Assembly (NCBI GenBank): GCA_016794665.1
Contig: JAEUHB010000084.1
Location: 1 to 56,231, forward strand
DNA: 56,231 bases
Direction of reading: 5' to 3'
DNA from: Opitutaceae bacterium
GTDB taxonomy: Bacteria > Verrucomicrobiota > Verrucomicrobiia > Opitutales > Opitutaceae
Shown here: one piece after another, positions 9,256 to 18,089 of the stretch
Position numbering within the stretch: the first letter of the stretch is position 1
Layout of the letters: each line of letters starts with the position of its first letter
Translations under genes and position numbers: made by a program
The notes under the pieces: model-generated
Told to the model about the DNA's origin: nothing
Seen by the model: only the letters and a program-made list of their open reading frames with translations
Databases searched by the model: none

Positions 9256-10148
9256 GGCGAGGAATCCTCGGGCACGTCCCGTGCGCAGCGGAAGCCGAGC
9301 GACGTGGTGGTATGGCGGGCGGTGAGCGACGAGCGCAACGCGAGCCGCATGAACGCCGCGTAGTCCCCCGGATCGCGCGAGCCCACGGCCCCCGCGCCGC
9401 AGAACAGATCGCGATCGAGGCCGCTGTCCCCGCGCGACTCGCCGGTGACCATCGCGGTCGAGAAATCCTCGACCCACTCCCACACGAGGCCGTGCAGGCC
9501 GCGCACGCCGTTGAAGTCGGGCCGCGCCCGCTTCGCATCCGGCAGGATGGCCGGGACCGGCCAGGCGATCCATTGCTGCACGGCGTGCTTCAGCTCGGGA
9601 TCGTTCTTGCCATCGGCGCGGGTGAAGCCGGCCGCGGCCGCGAGTTCCCACTCCGCGGTGGTGGCCAGGCGCTTGCCCGCCCAGCGCGCATAGGCCCGCG
9701 CAGCGAACCACGACACCCGCACCACCGGCGCGCACGGCGGCGCGAGCGGTCCAAGCTCGAGGTCGCCGGCCCAGTGTTGCAGATAGGCCTCGTCCGTGAA
9801 AACCGGAGCGATTCGTGAGCGGCGCCATTTGGGCTGGGCGGTCACAAAGCGGAGGAAGTCCGCGTTCGTCACCGGCCGCTCGTCGAGGAGGAAGGCGGCG
9901 ACCGCGACGCGCTCCGGCTCGCCTGCGGCGCGCAGCGGCGGCGCGTAGTCACCGGCGGGGATGCGCACCATCTCGGCGGCGGGCGCGGCGGAGATCCCAA
10001 CGAGCGACAGCACCACGCAGGCCATGATGGCGCGCGCGCCCGACCAGTCCCGCTTCTCACGAAGCGGGCTACGGGCCGATCGCCGCCCGCTCGGTAGCCC
10101 GCTTCGTGAGAAGCGGGACGGCTCACTTGTCGGCCACGTCGCGTTCAT
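9252..10148 (-). CDS. nirV: NirV-like SumF/FGE-fold protein of the nitrite reductase operon
   Basis: Member of the formylglycine-generating-enzyme fold family, of the NirV type found next to nirK in denitrifiers. Function unproven; it may help mature or assemble NirK. Family motifs are VRIPAGDY, DERPVTNADFLRFV, PVVRVSWFAARAYARWAGKRL, GLVWEWVEDF and LFCGAGAVGSRD, ending LGFRCAR. The start with a real ribosome binding site (AAAGGAG, five bases away) is the ATG at 10148. Reading from it passes in frame through a pair of REP-like hairpins (10047-10119) before the hydrophobic signal core MACVVLSLVGISAAPAAE. An ATG at 10025 would begin right at that core but has no ribosome binding site. Spacing to nirK is 23 bases. 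It is not expected to activate the sulfatases elsewhere in the window. Confidence 0.88.
   Translation of the reverse strand: MNATWPTSEPSRFSRSGLPSGRRSARSPLREKRDWSGARAIMACVVLSLVGISAAPAAEMVRIPAGDYAPPLRAAGEPERVAVAAFLLDERPVTNADFLRFVTAQPKWRRSRIAPVFTDEAYLQHWAGDLELGPLAPPCAPVVRVSWFAARAYARWAGKRLATTAEWELAAAAGFTRADGKNDPELKHAVQQWIAWPVPAILPDAKRARPDFNGVRGLHGLVWEWVEDFSTAMVTGESRGDSGLDRDLFCGAGAVGSRDPGDYAAFMRLALRSSLTARHTTTSLGFRCARDVPEDSSP
10047..10119. repeat. REP-like inverted pair, family A, inside the 5' end of nirV (GTAG heads inward)
   Basis: Two 26-base hairpins nearly identical to those at 5610-5684: stem CCCGCTTC / GAAGCGGG with loop GTGA or TCAC and a GTAG end. Here the elements occupy 10047-10072 and 10094-10119, with their GTAG ends facing each other across 21 bases. 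They lie after the nirV start codon and keep the reading frame open, adding Arg/Ser-rich residues to the signal-peptide n-region. Confidence 0.85.
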
Positions 10149-10153
10149 GCGTT

Positions 10154-10160
10154 CTCCTTT
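10154..10160 (-). promoter_or_regulatory. Shine-Dalgarno of nirV
   Basis: AAAGGAG on the minus strand, five bases before the ATG at 10148. It indicates translation starts upstream of the REP pair rather than at the ATG at 10025. Confidence 0.7.
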
Positions 10161-10171
10161 CCTCGATTCGT

Positions 10172-11692
10172 TCAGCGCGCCTCGTTGCGGACGTTCTTCA
10201 CCTGCGCGGCGGTGAAGGCGTCCCCGGTGTTGCCCCAGCTGTTGAAGACGTAGGTCAGCACGTCGGCCACCTGCGCATCGCTGAGCGCGGCTTCCTGCGG
10301 CGGCATCATGCTGTCGTAGGTCTTGCCGTTCACGGTCACCTTGCCCGTCATGCCCTTGAGCACGGTGCGGATCGCGCGCTCGCGGTCGGCGAGCATGTAG
10401 TCGGCCTGGGCCAGCGGCGGGAAGACATTGGGCAGGCCGTTGCCGTCGGCTTGGTGGCAGGCGAAGCAGAGGCCCATGTAGACCTGCTTTCCCTTTTCGA
10501 TCTGCGCCTCCTTGGTGAGGCCGGCGATCACGGGGTTGGCCTTGATCTCGGCGGCGATGCGCACCTGCAGCGCGGCCTCCCGGCGCGCGGCCTCCGAGCC
10601 CGCGTCGGCCTGCGCCCCGAGATACACCGCGTCGATCTCCTTGCCCGAGTAGATCACGCGGTTCTCGGGGCCGTCGACCTTGAGCATGCCGAGCGCGCCC
10701 TTGTTGAAGGCCCGCGACAGCGAGTGATCGACGAGGATGTAGGTGCCGGGGACGTCGACCTTGAAATCCACGATCGCCGAGCCGCCGGCGGGCACCATCG
10801 TCGTCTGCACGTTCTCCTGCACAAACCGCGTGCCGCCTTCGGGCCAGACCCGGTCGAAGATCTCGCCGATGACATGGAAGGACGAGGTGATGTTGGGCCC
10901 GCCGACGCCGAAGTAGAGGCGCACCTTTTCGCCGACCTTGGCCGTGATGGCCTTGTCGCCCACCAGCGAACCGACGGCGCCGTTGAAGAGCACATACGGC
11001 GGCCGCTCGTCAATCGACTTGGCGAGATCGAAGGCCTGCAGGCCTTCTTCGCCGAACTTCCCCGTCGTGTAGAACTCGCCCTGCATCACGTAATACTCGC
11101 GGTCCACGGGCGGCAGGCCCTCCTTGGGCTCGACGAGGATGAGGCCATACATGCCGTTGGCGATGTGCATGGGCACGGGCGCAGTCGCGCAGTGGTAGAC
11201 GTAAAGGCCCGCGTTGAGCGCCTTGAAGGTGAACTGCGACGCGTGGCCCGGCGCCGTGAAGGTCGCCGCCGCGCCGCCGCCCGCGCCGGTGACGGCGTGA
11301 AGGTCGATGTTGTGCGGCACCTTTGAGCTCGGGTGGTTCTCGAGGTGGAACTCAACGACATCGCCCTCGCGAATGCGGATGAACAAGCCCGGCACCGTGC
11401 CGCCGTAGGTCCAGAAGCTGTAGTCGACGCCGTCGGCCAGCCGGGCCACGAACTCGCGCACCTCGAGGTGCACCACGACCCGCGCCGCGTGCTTGCGCGT
11501 GATGGGCGGCGGCACCTTGGGCGGCGCGGTGAGCACAGCCTGCTCGACCGGCAGGGCGAGCACCGCAGGGGGCAGGATAACGGGGCCCTTGGCCGCACCC
11601 GCACCTTCGGCGGCAAGGAGCGGCCCGCGCCCAAGGCCAAGCGCAAGCGCCACGGTGGCGGCGGAACCAACGAGGAGAGGAATCGTTTTCAT
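10172..11692 (-). CDS. nirK: Copper nitrite reductase NirK with C-terminal cytochrome c domain
   Basis: Periplasmic enzyme reducing nitrite to nitric oxide; 506 residues including a signal peptide (about 1-28). Two cupredoxin domains carry the type 1 copper ligands H127, C168, H176 and M181 ([24 protein letters not shown]). The type 2 set is H132, H167 and H323, with catalytic D130 and H273 in FHVIGEIFD. After about residue 360 comes a fused class I cytochrome c with CFACH at 409-413 and a probable axial Met in SMMPP, so electrons can be delivered within the chain. It is the first gene of a five-gene operon (nirK-nirV-SCO-DUF2249-Crp/Fnr). The start at 11692 has only a weak ribosome binding site. 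An FNR/DNR box lies 50 bases upstream. Confidence 0.96.
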   Translation of the reverse strand: MKTIPLLVGSAATVALALGLGRGPLLAAEGAGAAKGPVILPPAVLALPVEQAVLTAPPKVPPPITRKHAARVVVHLEVREFVARLADGVDYSFWTYGGTVPGLFIRIREGDVVEFHLENHPSSKVPHNIDLHAVTGAGGGAAATFTAPGHASQFTFKALNAGLYVYHCATAPVPMHIANGMYGLILVEPKEGLPPVDREYYVMQGEFYTTGKFGEEGLQAFDLAKSIDERPPYVLFNGAVGSLVGDKAITAKVGEKVRLYFGVGGPNITSSFHVIGEIFDRVWPEGGTRFVQENVQTTMVPAGGSAIVDFKVDVPGTYILVDHSLSRAFNKGALGMLKVDGPENRVIYSGKEIDAVYLGAQADAGSEAARREAALQVRIAAEIKANPVIAGLTKEAQIEKGKQVYMGLCFACHQADGNGLPNVFPPLAQADYMLADRERAIRTVLKGMTGKVTVNGKTYDSMMPPQEAALSDAQVADVLTYVFNSWGNTGDAFTAAQVKNVRNEAR

Positions 11693-11741
11693 AGGGCGGC
11701 TTTGACGCGCCCCAGCCTATCCCACGGCGCCGCTGCCCGCC

Positions 11742-11755
11742 TTGATGCGCGTCAA
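11742..11755 (-). promoter_or_regulatory. FNR/DNR-type operator upstream of nirK
   Basis: TTGATGCGCGTCAA, a 14-base dyad matching the FNR/DNR consensus TTGAT-N4-ATCAA at nine of ten positions. Its centre is 56 bases upstream of the nirK ATG. On the minus strand a -10-like TAGGCT at 11719-11714 would place the transcription start near 11707 and the box near -41.5, the usual class II activator position. The cognate protein is probably the Crp/Fnr regulator encoded at 7658-8395. Confidence 0.75.
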
Positions 11756-11766
11756 GCTCCCGCGCG

Positions 11767-14103
11767 CTAACGCCCGATTTCGTAGATCTCGACCAAGCCC
11801 ACGCCCGGCCGCGCCGGCTGGTCGAGCGCCGGGTCGGCCACGCGCAGCTCAAAGGGCCGCACGACCACCGTGTAGGCGCCGGGCGGCAAGTCGGCGAGCA
11901 CGCACGGCTCGCGGCGGTTGGGCGGCGCGAAGCCCGTGGCGGCGATTTGCCTTTCGCCGTAGGTCGTGACGGTGGGGAAAAAATCGTTGATCGCGCTCGC
12001 GCCGCCCGTGGCGCCCGTGCTCCAGTCGTCGCCGCGGAGCACGAGCTCGCCGGCCGCGTTGCGCACGTCCATCTCCGGATCATCGAGCACGCCGGTGAGG
12101 CCGAAGGGCGCGCGGCCGAGCGACGGCCCGAGCACACGGATGAGGATCCGCTTGGTCGCACCCGGCTCCCCCTGCACGACGAAGCCGCCAATCATCTCGC
12201 GGCCGCCGCGGGCAGCGTAGCCACGGGTCGCCAGATTCACGATGCGCGTCGCGTTCGGGCCGGCTTCGTAGGCCTCGACCAGCACCGGGCCCGCGGGGCC
12301 GCGCGCGGGCTCGATGATCGCCGTGTAGGCGCCCGGCGGGAGCGTGAGGAGCAGCGCGGCGTCGGCGCTGCCCGTGGCCAAGGGGAACGCACCCGCACGA
12401 GCGGCCGCGGCGGCGGTGTCGGCGCCGGACCAGTCGTCGTTTTCCGCCACCATCGCCGCGCCGGAAAAAATCCGGAGCACCGGGTCGGCCAGCGCGTCGG
12501 CAACGCCAAACGCACGCAGCGCAGGGCCGGCGGCGCGCACGAGCATGGGCTTGGGCACGGGGCCGGTGACGACGAAGCCCGCGATCAGCACCTCCTCGCC
12601 GGTGCCGACCACCGCGCGCGTGGCGACATTGACGAGCGTGCCGGCGGCGGCGGGAGACTGCGTCTGGAGGCGGTAGGCCGCGGCGGCGAAGGCGGTGCGC
12701 TCGATGGTCTGCGCGTTGTCCGACTCGCCCGGCAGGCCGGCCGCAATACCGAACGGCCGGCTCGCGGGCGCGGGCGCGGTGATCGCGGGGTTCGAGAAGA
12801 ACGCGAGCTCCGTGCCCGGCGGATAGGCCATGATGTCGCGATACTGGCGGCCGTCGGCGCCGGTGAAACGGTAGCCGTAGCTGAAGCCGAAGGCGCCGGG
12901 CGTCCCGCCGGAATTGGCCCGATCGTGCGCGCAGCCAAGGAGGTGCCCGAGCTCGTGCGGCAGCACCGTCGTGCCGGCCAGCTGGCCGTGCTCGACGACG
13001 GCAAAGGCGAACTGCTCGTCGGTCGGCTCGTCAAGGTTGCCGAGGATGTAGCTGAGGCCGCTGCTCACGAAGTCGCGGCGCGCGAGCGCGAGGCACACGA
13101 GGTCGGCGCCCACCGCGTCACGCAGCGCGTGGATCTCGTCCATTTTGCCGTCGCCGGTCTTCTCCAGCGCCGTCAGCGCTTCGTCCTGCACCCGAGATCC
13201 CGGGCTGGCCGCCTCGTCGTAGAGAGTCTCGGCGATGCGCACGAGCTTCACCCGGGCGGAAACAAGGCTGGCGGCGAGGATGTCGTTGGTGCGCGCGACC
13301 GCGAGGTCGAACCCGCTCTGGATCGCCGCCGCGCGCGCCGCGCCGCTCATCGTCGGCAGCACGGCCTGCGTATGCAGCATGAGCAAATGGACCTCGGCAC
13401 GCTGCGGGTTGTCGACGGCGGCGGCCCTCGTGGGAACGGCTGCGGCGGGCTTCGAGCCAAGCGAAGCCGCGCGCGCCGGCAGCCGCTCGCCGCCGCACGG
13501 GAGCACGAGCGAAGGATCGACGCGGAAAAACTGCGCGAGCTCCGCCGTCGCCGGGCGCAGCACGAACCGCCCGAGCACCGGGTCCTCAAGCTCGGCGCTG
13601 AGGAAACCCTCGCTCCACGCGAAGCGTGCGCGGCTGCCCGCGCGGCCTTCGATCGCGCCGGCGCTCACAAATCGATCCGCGCCCAGCATCTCGCTGTCGT
13701 CGATCACGACCGCGAACTCGCCGCCGCGCGGCAGCGGAATCGTGAGGCGACCGACGCCCGGTGCCTGCCAGAAGGGCGAACGCTTGCCGGCGGCCAGCGC
13801 CGCGTCGATGCGCACGTAGTGGATCTCGCGCGCGGGCGCGGGCAGCGCCGCATCGAGCACCGCGGCGTCGGGCGGACGGACGAACTCGATCAATTGCGGT
13901 GACGCCGTTCGCATCGCCACCACCGGCTCAGCCCCGGCCGCGGTGCCACTCGAGCGCACGTCGCGCACTTTCCTTTTTTCCGCCGCGGTCGGCGCATGCC
14001 GCGCCGTCGGCGCCGGGCGCCCCCACTGCCACGCGACCAACGCCGCGGCGGCGGCGAGCAGCACGGGCGATATCAGGCGGAGGCGCGGGGTGGTTTTCGG
14101 CAT
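11767..14103 (-). CDS. Secreted metzincin zinc metalloprotease with two tail modules
   Basis: Reprolysin-like protease of 778 residues from the ATG at 14103. An N-terminal hydrophobic segment (LISPVLLAAAAALVAWQWG) is a signal or anchor. A pro-region covers about 60-260. The catalytic domain follows, with the metzincin zinc motif HELGHLLGCAHD (H383, E384, H387, G390, H393) and the Met-turn YRDIMAY. The domain also contains SGFDLAVARTNDILAAS, as in M12B-type adamalysin relatives. Two tail modules end the protein at about 489-619 and 620-778 (RAAGPAL, DPVLRI, ENDDW, LPPGAYTA; RVLGPSL, DDPEMDV, GDDW). The last residues are VEIYEIGR. Probably an extracellular or surface protease. It lies just downstream of the nirK promoter region, but nothing suggests a shared role. 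Confidence 0.9.
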   Translation of the reverse strand: MPKTTPRLRLISPVLLAAAAALVAWQWGRPAPTARHAPTAAEKRKVRDVRSSGTAAGAEPVVAMRTASPQLIEFVRPPDAAVLDAALPAPAREIHYVRIDAALAAGKRSPFWQAPGVGRLTIPLPRGGEFAVVIDDSEMLGADRFVSAGAIEGRAGSRARFAWSEGFLSAELEDPVLGRFVLRPATAELAQFFRVDPSLVLPCGGERLPARAASLGSKPAAAVPTRAAAVDNPQRAEVHLLMLHTQAVLPTMSGAARAAAIQSGFDLAVARTNDILAASLVSARVKLVRIAETLYDEAASPGSRVQDEALTALEKTGDGKMDEIHALRDAVGADLVCLALARRDFVSSGLSYILGNLDEPTDEQFAFAVVEHGQLAGTTVLPHELGHLLGCAHDRANSGGTPGAFGFSYGYRFTGADGRQYRDIMAYPPGTELAFFSNPAITAPAPASRPFGIAAGLPGESDNAQTIERTAFAAAAYRLQTQSPAAAGTLVNVATRAVVGTGEEVLIAGFVVTGPVPKPMLVRAAGPALRAFGVADALADPVLRIFSGAAMVAENDDWSGADTAAAAARAGAFPLATGSADAALLLTLPPGAYTAIIEPARGPAGPVLVEAYEAGPNATRIVNLATRGYAARGGREMIGGFVVQGEPGATKRILIRVLGPSLGRAPFGLTGVLDDPEMDVRNAAGELVLRGDDWSTGATGGASAINDFFPTVTTYGERQIAATGFAPPNRREPCVLADLPPGAYTVVVRPFELRVADPALDQPARPGVGLVEIYEIGR

Positions 14104-14202
14104 CGGGGCGCGGCGACGGAGACGTCGCGCGCGGCGAACAGTTCCACGGCCCGCCGCGGACGCAACTCCGCCCGCCACGCCGCAGCCGTTTTCACGCGGC
14201 CG

Positions 14203-16866
14203 TCAATTCTGCGGCGCCGGCTCCACGAGCGTCCGCTCGTGGTCGGGGATGTCCACCGACAGCGGGGCAAACGCGCCCTGCTTCACCTCCGGGTAAGGCG
14301 TGTCGTAGCCGCGCACGTTGTGCCAGACGATGCGGTTGAGCCGCTCGGTGGGCGCGGCGTCAGGCACGTCGAAGCGCATCCGGGCCGAGTCCTCCGCGTC
14401 GCGCCGCGCCGGGCCGTTGAGCACGGTGGCGCGGGGGTTGACCTCGTCGAGCGACTGCGCCGGCACGACCGCCGTGTAGGGCGTGAAGTCCGCGGCCGAG
14501 TGGAAGCTCGCCCGCATGTCATTCGCGATGAGATCAAACAGCGACATCGTCGGCAGCCCGAGGATGAGCTCGATGGTCTTCGAGATGCTGGGGTGCGCGT
14601 AGAAGGTCGAGTCCACGTGCCCGCGCCGCACATACGGGCTGATCGCGAGCGCGACGGTGCGGTGGCCGTCGACGTGGTCGACGCCGTTCTGCGCGTCGTC
14701 CTCGACCACGAAGATCGCCATCTTCTTCCAGAACGGCGAGCGCGTGAGGCCCTCGACCACCTGGCCGAGCGCGAGGTCGTTGTCGGCGACCATCGCCTTG
14801 GGGGTGTGGCCGCCGGGCGTCGTGCCGTTGGTGTGATCGCTCGGGAGCTGGAGGAAGACGAGATTGGGCATCTTGTTCGCCGCCTCCCATTTCTTGAGCT
14901 CGGCAAGGAACAGCCGCGCGCGCACGACATCGGGGATGTTGGTCGAGTAGCCGGGGAAACCGCGCACGAGCACGCTGTCGAGCGGCGGGATGGGCGACTT
15001 GGTATTCCAGCGTCCTTCAAACGCCTCGCCCGCGCGCCATTGCTCGAGCAACTGAGGCCGCGTGGGATCGCCGCGGGCGTTGGTGATGCGCGGCGCGAAC
15101 TCGCCGAAGACCTGCACGGTGCGCTTCGCGCGCAGCGCGTAGTCCCACATGAAGCCGCCCGAGGCATAAGCCACCGGATCGGTGCCGTCGAACGGGTAGC
15201 TGCGCCCCGCCCAGCCGGGCCACATCGCGTAGCTGGTCTCGCTAGCCTGCGTGATCCACTGGTGGCCGTCGCCGCTGTTGCCGCCCGAGGCGTAGAAGTT
15301 GTCGAGCAACACAAACTGGTCCGCGAGCCGGTGGTGGTTGGGCGTGACGGGCTCGCCAAACATCACGAGCGACGGATCGCCGTTGCCCTTCTTCATGGCG
15401 CCGAAGACCTGATCGTAGGTGCGGTTCTCCTTGATGACGTAGACGACGTGCTCGATCAGCGACGGGTCGCCGGCGCGGCGCGGGATCGGGAGCGGGGCGA
15501 CCGGCTGCTTGCGCGCGGCGGAAACGGCGGCGGCCGCGGCGGCCCCGGGGAGTTGGAGGCGGTTGTTCTCGGCGACCGCGGTCGTGTAGTCGGCGAGCTG
15601 CGCCGCATCCGGCACGGGCACGACGCTCACGGTGCCGCGGTAGGCGTGCACGTAGCGCTTGGCGGCGCCGTCGCGCGAGCCGGAGCCGACGCCGAGGAGC
15701 GTCGACACCGCGAGCTGCGCGCCATCGGCGCTGAGCGCGAGGCCGTTGGGATACCAAGCCGTGGGAATGAGGCCGCGGATCTGGCCGCTGGCGGTCGCGA
15801 CGACGGCGACGGCGTTGATCCCGCCGCAGGCGACGTAGAGCGTCGCGCCGTCCGCCGTGACTGCGAGCGCCGTGGGCGCGACGCCCGGCATGGCGGTGGC
15901 AAAGGGCCGCAGCGTGATCGTGCTGGCGACCTTGTCGGTGCGCGTGTCGACGACGGACACGGTGTCGCTGTTGCCGTTGGCCACGTAGAGCCGCGCGCGC
16001 GGCTCGTCCCACGCCAGCGCCGTCGGGTGCAGGCCGACGCTGATGGTCGCGACCGCTTTCTGCGTCCCCAGATCAATCTTCGTGAGCGTGCCGGTGGAGG
16101 CGATCCCGCGCTCGTCGATCACGACCTGATCGGCATTGGCCGCGAGGCCTGTGGGCGCGGTGCGATCGCCAGGCACGGCCACGCGGCCGGCCCAGTTGCT
16201 CACGTAGGCAAACGTGCCCGCCGCATTCATTGCCACCCCCACGGGCGCAATGCCCGTCGGCACGGAAGCGAGCGTGCGCCCCGAATCGACATCCACGATC
16301 GCCGCGACGTTGCGCGCGATCACCGGCACGACCGCGAGGCGGCGGCCCTGCCCGTCGGGGCGATTTGCCACGGCAATCGCGCCCGTCGGCTGCGCGCCGA
16401 GGCCGCCGGTCACGAGCCGCAGCGCGTCGCCCGAGGTGGTGAGCAAGCGCACCTCGTTCGCGGATGCCGACGTGAAATACGGCCGGCCCGCGGCGTCGAC
16501 CGTGAGGCCCTGGATGCCGGGCTTGGCGCCGGGCAAGGTGGCGTTGACCTCCGGGTCGTCGGCGCGGACCCGCGCGGCGGGCGCGGCGCCGAGCGAAAAG
16601 GAGCGCACGACCCGGTTGGCCCGCCAATCGAGGCAGATCAGGCGCGTCGCGCCGAGCGCCCACACCTCGCCGGGCTGCGTGCCGAAGGCGACCGCATACA
16701 CGCGCGTATCAAAGACGCTCTGCACCCCGGCCGGCGTGATGGCCTGCCGCGTGACGACCACGCCGGGATCGGCGACATTGCGCACGACAACGGGCTCGGC
16801 GGCGACAAGCACGCCAGCGGCAACAAGGCTGGGAATCACGAAGCTGAGGCAACGGGAGGCAATCAT
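14203..16866 (-). CDS. YncE-type beta-propeller fused to a phosphoesterase (alkaline phosphatase superfamily)
   Basis: Exported protein of 887 residues. After a signal peptide (about 1-23) come seven-bladed YVTN-type propeller repeats (GTFAYVSNW, ARLYVANGNSDTVSVVDTRT, GATLYVACGGINAV) to about residue 440. A phosphoesterase domain of the phospholipase C / acid phosphatase family (PF04185 type) follows, with VVYVIKENRTYDQVFG, NFYASGGNSGDGHQWI, FLQLPSDHTNG, VEDDAQNGVDHVDGHRT and FYAHPSISKTIEL. These hold the Glu/Asn/Asp/His metal and phosphate ligands of the superfamily. This domain order is a recognised architecture (bifunctional YncE/alkaline phosphatase). It probably takes phosphate from phosphate esters in the periplasm or outside. 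It is a single gene with short gaps on both sides; no Pho box was seen. Confidence 0.92.
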   Translation of the reverse strand: MIASRCLSFVIPSLVAAGVLVAAEPVVVRNVADPGVVVTRQAITPAGVQSVFDTRVYAVAFGTQPGEVWALGATRLICLDWRANRVVRSFSLGAAPAARVRADDPEVNATLPGAKPGIQGLTVDAAGRPYFTSASANEVRLLTTSGDALRLVTGGLGAQPTGAIAVANRPDGQGRRLAVVPVIARNVAAIVDVDSGRTLASVPTGIAPVGVAMNAAGTFAYVSNWAGRVAVPGDRTAPTGLAANADQVVIDERGIASTGTLTKIDLGTQKAVATISVGLHPTALAWDEPRARLYVANGNSDTVSVVDTRTDKVASTITLRPFATAMPGVAPTALAVTADGATLYVACGGINAVAVVATASGQIRGLIPTAWYPNGLALSADGAQLAVSTLLGVGSGSRDGAAKRYVHAYRGTVSVVPVPDAAQLADYTTAVAENNRLQLPGAAAAAAVSAARKQPVAPLPIPRRAGDPSLIEHVVYVIKENRTYDQVFGAMKKGNGDPSLVMFGEPVTPNHHRLADQFVLLDNFYASGGNSGDGHQWITQASETSYAMWPGWAGRSYPFDGTDPVAYASGGFMWDYALRAKRTVQVFGEFAPRITNARGDPTRPQLLEQWRAGEAFEGRWNTKSPIPPLDSVLVRGFPGYSTNIPDVVRARLFLAELKKWEAANKMPNLVFLQLPSDHTNGTTPGGHTPKAMVADNDLALGQVVEGLTRSPFWKKMAIFVVEDDAQNGVDHVDGHRTVALAISPYVRRGHVDSTFYAHPSISKTIELILGLPTMSLFDLIANDMRASFHSAADFTPYTAVVPAQSLDEVNPRATVLNGPARRDAEDSARMRFDVPDAAPTERLNRIVWHNVRGYDTPYPEVKQGAFAPLSVDIPDHERTLVEPAPQN

Positions 16867-16943
16867 GGCGGGGCGAAAAATGCCGCCGGCCGATTCCGAC
16901 GACGTTTCCGGTCACGCTGAGCGCGCCTCCAGCGACCGCAAGA

Positions 16944-17420
16944 TCAACGCAAGCCAGCGATCAGCGCGCGCAGCTGCGCAGCGTGATCGGCGGTGTCCAC
17001 TTTTTCGGCCACGGCGAGCACGGTCCCGTTCTTGTCGATGACGTAGGCCGCGCGCGCGGGTCCGAGGTAGGTTTTGCCATACATCGACTTCTCGACGATG
17101 GCGTCGGCGGCCTTGGAGAACAGGTCGCCGGGATCACTCGCGAGGGTGTAGGCGATTCTCTTCTTCGCGGCGTATTTCAGGTGGGAGCCACACGTGTCGC
17201 GACTGATGGCGACGAGGTTGTAGCCGGCCGTGGCGAATTCCCCGGCGTGGGCCGCGAGACTGTCATTCTGTTTGTCGCAGCTCCCCGTGTTGTTTTTCAT
17301 GTAGACTGAGACGATCGTGCGCCGCGTGAGGAGGTCGGCGAAGGTGACTTCCTTCTGCGCGCCGTCCTGCACGATTTTGAGCCTGAAGTCGGTCTTGAGC
17401 TTCTTTCCGGAGGCAATCAT
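16944..17420 (-). CDS. Peroxiredoxin / redoxin-domain protein
   Basis: Cytosolic thioredoxin-fold protein of 158 residues in the AhpC/TSA-BCP group. Peroxide reduction would use C48 in the TGSC motif (the usual BCP form is TPGC), with a second cysteine, C77 in SRDTCGSH, as possible resolving residue. Further family segments are FADLLTRRTIVSVYMKN, GYNLVAISRD, ASDPGDLFSKAADA and AAYVIDKNGTVL. It is somewhat unusual: the residues around the peroxidatic cysteine are KNNTGSCDKQ. Divergent from the thioesterase gene. Confidence 0.85.
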   Translation of the reverse strand: MIASGKKLKTDFRLKIVQDGAQKEVTFADLLTRRTIVSVYMKNNTGSCDKQNDSLAAHAGEFATAGYNLVAISRDTCGSHLKYAAKKRIAYTLASDPGDLFSKAADAIVEKSMYGKTYLGPARAAYVIDKNGTVLAVAEKVDTADHAAQLRALIAGLR

Positions 17421-17541
17421 TGGCCGCCGAAGGAGTAACGCGACGCCCCCGGGTCAAGCAACACGGTCGTTTTTCTGTCCCGAAAACTCCTGCGGCTCCG
17501 GCTTTGACGCGCCGATGAAAACCTCCCAACGTCGCCCGCCA

Positions 17542-18003
17542 ATGAAGTCGGTCAAGGTCCCCGCCCTCGAGCTTTTCCTTCACGAGATGATCCCCCTCGC
17601 GAAGGCCATGGGCGTGGGCGTGGAGGTGAGCGACGACCGCGCGCTCACGCTCACGGCGCCGAAGGAGCAGAACAAGAATTCGCTCAACACCGCGTTTGGC
17701 GGCAGCCTCGTCTCCCTCGCCACGCTCGCCGGCTACGGCGTCGTCTGGGAGCTGATGAAAAACGAAAAGGGCGCCGACAAGACCGAGTGGCGCATCGTCG
17801 TGAAGGAGAGCCGCGCCGCCTACCGCAAGCCCGTGCTCGGCGACCTCCGCGCGATCTGCGAGCGCCCCGCGCACGCCGCGATCGCGGAGTTCAAGGAAGC
17901 CCTCTCCCGCTACGGCAAGGCGAAGCTCAAGCTCCGCGCGCGCGTCATCGAGTCGGGCGAGACCGCGGTGGATGTGACCGCGGCGTTTGTGGTGACGCGG
18001 TAG
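17542..18003 (+). CDS. YiiD C-terminal-like hotdog thioesterase
   Basis: Small hotdog-fold protein of 153 residues matching the thioesterase domain at the C terminus of YiiD (PF09500 type): LFLHEMIPLAKAMGVGVE, LTLTAPKEQNKNSLNTAFGGSLVSLATLAGYG, ESRAAYRKPVLGDL. It probably cleaves an acyl-CoA thioester; the substrate is unknown. Neither the ATG at 17542 nor the in-frame ATG at 17515 has a clear ribosome binding site; 17542 is chosen because it begins just before the conserved core. The gene ends 10 bases before a REP-like pair. Confidence 0.82.
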   Translation: MKSVKVPALELFLHEMIPLAKAMGVGVEVSDDRALTLTAPKEQNKNSLNTAFGGSLVSLATLAGYGVVWELMKNEKGADKTEWRIVVKESRAAYRKPVLGDLRAICERPAHAAIAEFKEALSRYGKAKLKLRARVIESGETAVDVTAAFVVTR

Positions 18004-18013
18004 TTCCGCGTCG

Positions 18014-18085
18014 GTAGGGCGGCGACTCCGCTCGCCGCCGTCTCCCATTGATGCGGAAAAGGCGCGGACGGAGTTCGCGCCCCAC
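18014..18085. repeat. REP-like inverted pair, family B (GTAG/GTGG heads outward)
   Basis: Left hairpin 18014-18039 starts GTAGG with stem GGCGGCGA / TCGCCGCC. Right hairpin 18061-18085, read on the minus strand, starts GTGGG with stem GGCGCG / CGCGCC and shares the loop word ACTCCG. The layout is the same as at 5.6 kb, with a different stem sequence. It lies between convergent genes ending at 18003 and 18090. Confidence 0.75.
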
Positions 18086-18089
18086 CCCG

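Noticed and set aside
9252..10148. The SumF-type gene as the formylglycine-generating enzyme for the five sulfatases
   Set aside because: It sits in the nirK operon, has NirV-type motifs and lies far from the sulfatases. Nothing supports a sulfatase-maturing role.
14203..16866. Two separate genes (YncE and phosphatase)
   Set aside because: The frame is continuous with no internal start and ribosome binding site, and the fusion is a recognised architecture.
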